A stretch of DNA of 64,000 nucleotides from Calendula officinalis. Its lineage: Eukaryota > Streptophyta > Magnoliopsida > Asterales > Asteraceae. Location of the stretch: the NCBI GenBank assembly GCA_963853835.1, contig OY970828.1, positions 19,330,977 through 19,394,976 on the forward strand. Direction: 5' to 3'. Position 1 is the stretch's first letter, and each line of letters opens with the position of its first letter. The translations under genes and the position numbers were made by a program. Below the pieces are notes generated by a model that saw only the letters and a program-made list of their open reading frames with translations, was not told the origin of the DNA and ran no database searches. Shown piece by piece: positions 56,001 through 64,000 of the stretch.

Positions 56001-57600
56001 TAGATATCCATTTTACAAGTAAATGGTGTCCATAACCCATAACCATGTTCCTTGAACCATTATAACCACTAGATGTCCACAACTGATACTGATGGCCCTT
56101 TAACCATTATAACTACTAGCCATGACCAATAGCCTACAGATATCCATTTTACAAGTACATAACATATAACCATGGTTCTTGAACCATTATAACCACTTGA
56201 TGTCCATAACTGATACTGATGGCCGTTGAACCATTATAACTACTAGCCATGACCAATAGCCTATAGATATCCATTTTACAAGTAATAGGTGTCCATAACC
56301 CATAACCATGGTTCTTGAACCATTATAACCACTGGATGTCCATAACTGATATTGATGGCCATTGAACCATTATAACTACTAGCCATGACCAATAGCCTAC
56401 AGATATCCATTTTACAAGTAATAGGTGTCCATAACCCATAACCATGTTCCTTGAACCATTATAACCACTAGATGTCCACAACTGATACTGATGGCCCTTT
56501 AACCATTATAACTACTAGCCATGACCAATAGCCTACAGATATCCATTTTACAAGTACATAACATATAACCATGGTTCTTGAACCATTATAACCACTTGAT
56601 GTCCATAACTGATACTGATGGCCCTTGAACCATTATAACTACTAGCCATGACCAATAGCCTATACATATCCATTTTACAAGTAATAGGTGTCCATAACCC
56701 ATAGCCATGGTCCTTGAACCATTATAACCACTACATGTCCATAACTGATACAGATGGCCCTTGAACCATTATAACTACTAGCCATGACCAATAGCCTATA
56801 GATATCCATTTTACAAGTAAATGGTGTCCATAACCCATAACCAAGTTCCTTGAACCATTATAACCACTAGATGTCCACAATTGATACTGATGGCCCTTTA
56901 ACCATTATAACTACTAGCCATGACCAATAGCCTACAGATATCCATTTTACAAGTACATAACATATAACCATGGTTCTTGAACCATTATAACAACTTGATG
57001 TCCATAACTAATACTGATGGCCCTTGAACCATTATAACTACTAGCCATGACCAATAGCCTATAGATATCCATTTTACAAGTAATAGGTGTCCATAACCCA
57101 TAACCATGGTTCTTGAACCATTATAACCACTGGATGTCCATAACTCATATTGATGGCCATTGAACCATTATAACTACTAGCCATGACCAATAGCCTACAG
57201 ATATCCATTTTACAAGTAATAGGTGTCCATAACCCATAACCATGTTCCTTGAACCATTATAACCACTAGATGTCCACAACTGATACTGATGGCCCTTTAA
57301 CCATTATAACTACTAGCCATGACCAATAGCCTACAGATATCCATTTTACAAGTACATAACACATAACCATGGTTCTTGAACCATTATAACCACTTGATGT
57401 CCATAACTGATACTAATGGCCCTTGAACCATTATAACTACTAGCCATGACCAATAGCCTATAGATATCCATTTTACAAGTAAATGGTGTCCATAACCCAT
57501 AACCATGTTCCTTGAACCATTATAACCACTAGATGTCCACAATTGATACTGATGGCCCTTTAACCATTATAACTACTAGCCATGACCAATAGCCTACAGA
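53100..57600. repeat. 4,501-bp block in array C, first copy
   Basis: Rare variants here recur exactly 4,501 bp downstream: GTACATTACTAATACTG at 53,161 with 57,662, CACAGAACCATGG at 53,521 with 58,022, ATGTGGTACTTG at 54,486 with 58,987, and ATAACCGCTAG at 55,527 with 60,028. The left limit is judged from the first shared rare variants. Confidence 0.85.
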
Positions 57601-60600
57601 TATCCATTTTACAAGTACATAACATATAACGATGGTTCTTGAACCATTATAACCACTTGATGTACATTACTAATACTGATGGCCCTTGAACCATTATAAC
57701 TACTAGCCATGACCAATAGCCTATAGATATCCATTTTACAAGTAATAGGTGTCCATAACCCATAACCGTGGTTCTTGAACCATTATAACCACTGGATGTC
57801 CATAACTGATATTGATGGCCATTGAACCATTATAACTACTATCCATGACCAATAGCCTACAGATATCCATTTTACAAGTAATAGGTGTCCATAACCCATA
57901 ACCATGTTCCTTGAACCATTATAACCATTAGATGTCCACAACTGATACTGATGGCCCTTTAACCATTATAACTACTAGCCATGACCAATAGCCTACAGAT
58001 ATCCATTTTACAAGTACATAACACAGAACCATGGTTCTTGAACCATTATAACCACTTGATGTCCATAACTGATACTAATGGCCCTTGAACCATTATAACT
58101 ACTAGCCATGACCAATAGCCTATAGATATCCATTTTACAAGTAATAGGTGTCCATAACCCATAACCATGTTCCTCGAACCATTATAACCACTAGATGTCC
58201 ACAACTGATACTGATGGCCCTTTAACCATTATAACTCCTAGCCATGACCAATAGCCTACAGATATCCATTTTACAAGTACATAACATATAACCATGGTTC
58301 TTGAACCATTATAACCACTTGATGTCCATAACTGATACTGATGGCCCTTGATCCATTATAACTACTAGCCATGACCAATAGCCTACAGATATCCATTTTA
58401 CAAGTAATAGGTGTCCATAACCCATAACCATGGCCCTTGAACCATTATAATCATTAGATGTCCACAACTCATATCGATGGCCCTTGAACCATTATAACTA
58501 CTAGCCATGAGCAATAGCCTATAGATATGCATTTTACAAGTAATAGGTACCCATAACCCATAACCAAGGCCATTGAATCATTATAATCACTACATGTCCA
58601 TAACTCATATCGATGGCCCTTGAACCATTATAACTACTAGCCATGACCAAAAGCCTATAGATATCCATTTTACAACTAATAGGTGTCCATAACCCATAAC
58701 CAAGGCCATTAAACCATTATATCCAGTACATGTCCATAACTCATATCGATGGCCCTCGAACCATTATAACTACTAGCCATGACCAATAGCCTATAGATAT
58801 CCATTTTACAAGTAATAGGTGTCCATAACCCATAACCATGGTCCTTGAACCATTATAACCACTAGATGTCCATAACTGATACTGATGGCCCTTGAACCAT
58901 TATAACTACTAGCCATGACTAATAGCCTATAGATATCCATTTTACAAGTGGTGTCCATAACCCATAACCATGGTTCTTGAACCATTATGTGGTACTTGAT
59001 GTCCATAACTGATACTGATGGCCCTTGAACCATTATAAGTACTTGCCATGAGTAATAGCCTATAGACATCCATTTTACAGGTAATAGGGGTCCATAACCC
59101 ATAACCGTGGCCCTTGAACCATTATAACTACTTGCCATGTACAATAGCCTACAGATATCCATTTTACAAGTAATAGGTGTCCATAACCGATAACCATGGT
59201 CCTTGAACCATTATAACCACTTGATGTCCATAACTGATACTGATGGCCCTTGAACCATTAAAACTACTTGCCATGAGTAATAGCCTATAGACATCCATTT
59301 TACAAGTAATAGGTGTCCATAACCCATAACCATGGCCATTGAATCATTATAACCATTACATGTCCATAACTCATATCGATGGCCCTTGAACCATTATAAC
59401 TACTAGCCATGACCAAAAGCCTATAGATATCCATTTTACAACTAATAGGTGTCCATAACCCATAACCAAGGCCATTAAACCATTATATCCAGTACATGTC
59501 CATAACTCATATCGATGGCCCTCGAACCATTATAACTACTAGCCATGACCAATAGCCTATAGATATCCATTTTACAAGTAATAGGTGTCCATAACCCATA
59601 ACCATGGTCCTTGAACCATTATACCACTAGATGTCCATAACTGATACTGATGGCCCTTGAACCATTATAACTACTAGCCACGACCAATAGCCTACAGATT
59701 TCCATTTTACAAGTAATAGGTGTCCGTAACCCATAACCATGGTTGTTGAACCATTATAACCACTAGATGTCCATAACTAATACTGATGGCCCTTGAAGCA
59801 TTATAACTAGTAAGCCTGACCAATAGCCTATAGATATTCATTTTACAAGTAATAGGTGTCCATAACCCATAACTAAGGCCATTGAACCATTATAACCACT
59901 ACATGTCCATAACTCATATCGATGGTCCTTGAACCATTATTACTACTAGCCATGACCAATAGCCTATGGATATCCATTATACAAGTAATAGGTGTCCATA
60001 ACCCATAACCATGGTCCTTGAACCATTATAACCGCTAGATGTCCATAACTGATACTGATGGCCCTTGAACCATTATAACTACTGGCCATGACTAATAGCG
60101 TATAGATATCCATTTTACAAGTAATATGTGTCCATAACCCATAACCATGGCCATTGAATCATTATAACCATTACATGCCCATAATTCATATCGATGGCCC
60201 TTGAACCATTATAACTACTAGCCATGCCCAATAGCCTATAGATATCCATTTTACAAGTAATAGGTGTCCATAACCCATAACCATGTTCCTTGAACCATTA
60301 TAACCACTAGATGTCCACAACTGATACTGATGGCCCTTTAACCATTATAACTACTAGCCTTGACCAATAGCCTACATATATCCATTTTAGAAGTACATAA
60401 CACATAACCATGGTTCTTGAACCATTATAACCACTTGATGTCCATAACTGATACTAATGGCCCTTGAACCATTATAACTACTAGCCATGACCAATAGCCT
60501 ATAGATATCCATTTTACAAGTAAATGGTGTCCATAACCCATAACCATGTTCCTTGAACCATTATAACCACTAGATGTCCACAATTGATACTGATGGCCCT

Positions 60601-61320
60601 TTAACCATTATAACTACTAGCCATGACCAATAGCCTACAGATATCCATTTTACAAGTACATAACATATAACCATGGTTCTTGAACCATTATAACCACTTG
60701 ATGTCCATAACTGATACTGATGGCCGTTGAACCATTATAACTACTAGCCATGACCAATAGCCTATAGATATCCATTTTACAAGTAATAGGTGTCCATAAC
60801 CCATAACCATGGTTCTTGAACCATTATAACCAGTGGATGTCCATAACTGATATTGATGGCCATTGAACCATTATAACTACTAGCCATGACCAATAGCCTA
60901 CAGATATCCATTTTACAAGTAATAGGTGTCCATAACCCATAACCATGTTCCTTGAACCATTATAACCACTAGATGTCCACAACTGATACTGATGGCCCTT
61001 TAACCATTATAACTACTAGCCATGACCAATAGCCTACAGATATCCATTTTACAAGTACATAACATATAACCATGGTTCTTGAACCATTATAACCACTTGA
61101 TGTCCATAACTGATACTGATGGCCCTTGAACCATTATAACTACTAGCCATGACCAATAGCCTATACATATCCATTTTACAAGTAATAGGTGTCCATAACC
61201 CATAGCCATGGTCCTTGAACCATTATAACCACTACATGTCCATAACTGATACAGATGGCCCTTGAACCATTATAACTACTAGCCATGACCAATAGCCTAT
61301 AGATATCCATTTTACAAGTA
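57601..61320. repeat. 4,501-bp block in array C, second copy, incomplete
   Basis: Collinear with 53,100-56,820. At about 61,322 it departs from the first copy (which continues with an AAATGG variant at 56,820), so the last roughly 780 bp of the block is not repeated in register. Confidence 0.82.
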
Positions 61321-64000
61321 ATAGGTGTCCATAACCCATAACCATGGTCCTTGAACCATTATAACCACTAGATGTCCATAACTGATACTGATGGCCCTTG
61401 AACCATTATAACTACTAGCCACGACCAATAGCCTACAGATTTCCATTTTACAAGTAATAGGTGTCCGTAACCCATAACCATGGTTGTTGAACCATTATAA
61501 CCACTAGATGTCCATAACTAATACTGATGGCCCTTGAAGCATTATAACTAGTAAGCCTGACCAATAGCCTATAGATATTCATTTTACAAGTAATAGGTGT
61601 CCATAACCCATAACTAAGGCCATTGAACCATTATAACCACTACATGTCCATAACTCATATCGATGGTCCTTGAACCATTATAACTACTAGCCATGACCAA
61701 TAGCATATAGATATCCATTATACAAGTAATAGGTGTCCATAACCCATAACCATGGTCCTTGAACCATTATAACTACTAGCCTTGACCAATAGCCTACATA
61801 TATCCATTTTAGAAGTACATAACACATAACCATGGTTCTTGAACCATTATAACCACTTGATGTCCATAACTGATACTAATGGCCCTTGAACCATTATAAC
61901 AACTAGCCATGACCAATAGCCTATAGATATCCATTTTACAAGTAAATGGTGTCCATAACCCATAACCATGTTCCTTGAACCATTATAACCACTAGATGTC
62001 CACAATTGATACTGATGGCCCTTTAACCATTATAACTACGAGCCATGACCAATAGCCTACAGATATCCATTTTACAAGTACATAACATATAACCATGGTT
62101 CTTGAACCATTATAACCACTTGATGTCCATAACTGATACTGATGGCCCTTGAACCATTATAACTACTAGCCATGACCAATAGCCTATATATATCCATTTT
62201 ACAAGTAATAGGTGTCCATAACCCATAACCATGGTTCTTGAACCATTATAACCAATGGATGTTCATAATTGATATTGATGGCCATTGAACCATTATAACT
62301 AGTAGCCATGACTAATAGCCTATAGATATCCATTTTACAAGTAATAGGTGTCCATAACCCATAACCATGGTCCTTGAACCATTATAACCACTAGATGTCC
62401 CTAACTGATACTGATGGCCCTTGAACCATTATAACTACTAGCCACGACCAATAGCCTACAGATTTCCATTTTACAAGTAATAGGTGTCCATAACCCATAA
62501 CCATGGTTGTTGAACCATTATAACCACTAGATGTCCATAACTGATACTGATGGCCCTTGAAGCATTATAACTAGTAAGCCTGACCAATAGCCTATAGATA
62601 TTCATTTTACAAGTAATAGGTGTCAATAACCCATAACTAAGGCCATTGAACCATTATAACCACTACATGTCCATAACTCATATCGATGGTCCTTGAACCA
62701 TTATAACTACTAGCCATGACCAATAGCCTATAGATATCCATTTTACAAGTAATAGGTGTCCATAACCCATAACCATGGTCCTTGAACCATTATAACCGCT
62801 AGATGTCCAAAACTGATACTGATGGCCCTTGAACCATTATAACTACTGGCCATGACTAATAGCGTATAGATATCCATTTTACAAGTAATATGTGTCCATA
62901 ACCCATAACCATGGCCATTGAATCATTATAACCATTACATGCCCATAATTCATAACCACTAGATGTCCACAACTGATACTGATGGCCCTTTAACCATTAT
63001 AACTACTAGCCTTGACCAATAGCCTACATATATCCATTTTAGAAGTACATAACACATAACCATGGTTCTTGAACCATTATAACCACTTGATGTCCATAAC
63101 TGATACTAATGGCCCTTGAACCATTATAACTACTAGCAATGACCAATAGCCTATAGATATCAATTTTTCAAGTAAATGGTGTCCATAACCCATAACCATG
63201 TTCCTTGAACCATTATAACCACTAGATGTCCACAATTGATACTGATGGCCCTTTAACCATTATAACTACTAGCCATGACCAATAGCCTACAGATATCCAT
63301 TTTACAAGTACATAACATATAACCATGGTTCTTGAACCATTATAACCACTTGATGTCCATAACTGATACTGATGGCCGTTGAACCATTATAACTACTAGC
63401 CATGACCAATAGCCTATAGATATCCATTTTACAAGTAATAGGTGTCCATAACCCATAACCATGGTTCTTGAACCATTATAACCACTGGATGTCCATAACT
63501 GATATTGATGGCCATTGAACCATTATAACCACTGGATGTCCATAACTGATATTGATGGCCATTGAACCATTATAACTACTAGCCATGACCAATAGCCTAC
63601 AGATATCCATTTTACAAGTAATAGGTGTCCATAACCCATAACCATGTTCCTTGAACCATTATAACCACTAGATGTCCACAACTGATATTGATGGCCCTTT
63701 AACCATTATAACTACTAGCCATGACCAATAGCCTACAGATATCCATTTTACAAGTACATAACATATAACCATGGTTCTTGAACCATTATAACCACTTGAT
63801 GTCCATAACTGATACTGATGGCCCTTGAACCATTATAACTACTAGCCATGACCAATAGCCTATATATATCCATTTTACAAGTAATAGGTGTCCATAACCC
63901 ATAACCATGGTTCTTGAACCATTATAACCAATGGATGTCCATAATTGATATTGATGGCCATTGAACCATTATAACTAGTAGCCATGACTAATAGCCTATA

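Larger units (their letters stand above)
30023..64000. repeat. Satellite array C, 136-bp composite unit
   Basis: About 250 head-to-tail units run past the right edge. One unit is an 89-bp segment (AGCCATGACCAATAGCC to ATAACCACT) followed by a 47-bp segment (AGATGTCCATAACTG to ATAACTACT). The 89-bp part aligns with the 90-bp monomer of array A at roughly 85% by eye. The 47-bp part aligns with the last 47 bp of the 89-bp part with 8 differences. The short half has two main subtypes, CTGATACTGATGG and CTCATATCGATGG. A frequent unit of 127 bp lacks ATAGGTGTC (reading CAAGTACATAACA). No gene or RNA is visible; open frames of up to about 118 codons on the minus strand are chance products of the repeat. 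Confidence 0.97.

Noticed and set aside
31244..59162. Minus-strand open frames of 60-118 codons in satellite C.
   Set aside because: They are short chance frames in a 136-bp repeat and recur wherever the same unit variants recur. No protein family is recognisable.
1..64000. A CRISPR array, because of the regular repeats.
   Set aside because: Units are directly adjacent without unique spacers, the spans are far too long, and the retroelement shows a plant nuclear genome.

Overview
The window is almost entirely tandemly repeated DNA of a plant nuclear genome; I find no intact protein-coding gene and no RNA gene. The eukaryotic, plant origin rests on the fragment of a Ty1/copia LTR retrotransposon at about 22.8-26.8 kb (a primer-binding site complementary to initiator tRNA-Met, a gag of the plant copia type, a zinc knuckle, protease and integrase remnants). 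Its gag and integrase wording resembles copia elements common in Asteraceae, but that placement is a weak impression. Megabase-scale satellite of this kind is typical of centromeric, pericentromeric or knob heterochromatin; the sequence alone cannot say which.

Layout. (A) 1-13,938: a satellite of 90-bp monomers, about 155 copies, in several subtypes arranged into higher-order blocks of about 2.16 kb. (B1) 13,939-22,821: about 8.9 kb of a degenerate 7-bp repeat (CCTTGAG on the + strand), with a large direct duplication of about 2.3 kb inside it. (TE) 22,822-26,820: 5' LTR, leader, and decayed gag/protease/integrase of a copia element, missing its RT, RNase H and 3' LTR. (B2) 26,821-30,022: more of the same heptamer array in the same orientation. 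(C) 30,023-64,000: a satellite with a 136-bp composite unit, about 250 copies, again with higher-order structure (a 2.0-kb block and a 4.5-kb block). A and C run off both ends of the window.

How the parts relate. The C unit is a full satellite monomer (89 bp, roughly 85% like the A monomer by eye) followed by a second copy of only its last 47 bp, so A and C are one superfamily in the same orientation. The heptamer lies between them and resembles the CCTTGAACC stretch inside the satellite, so it may have grown from it by slippage. The retrotransposon entered the heptamer array and then decayed, with stop codons at expected tryptophans, frameshifts and a 57-bp internal duplication. The many long open frames on the minus strand follow from repeat arithmetic (90 divides by 3; the heptamer reads as one 7-residue peptide in all three minus frames) and are not called as genes.
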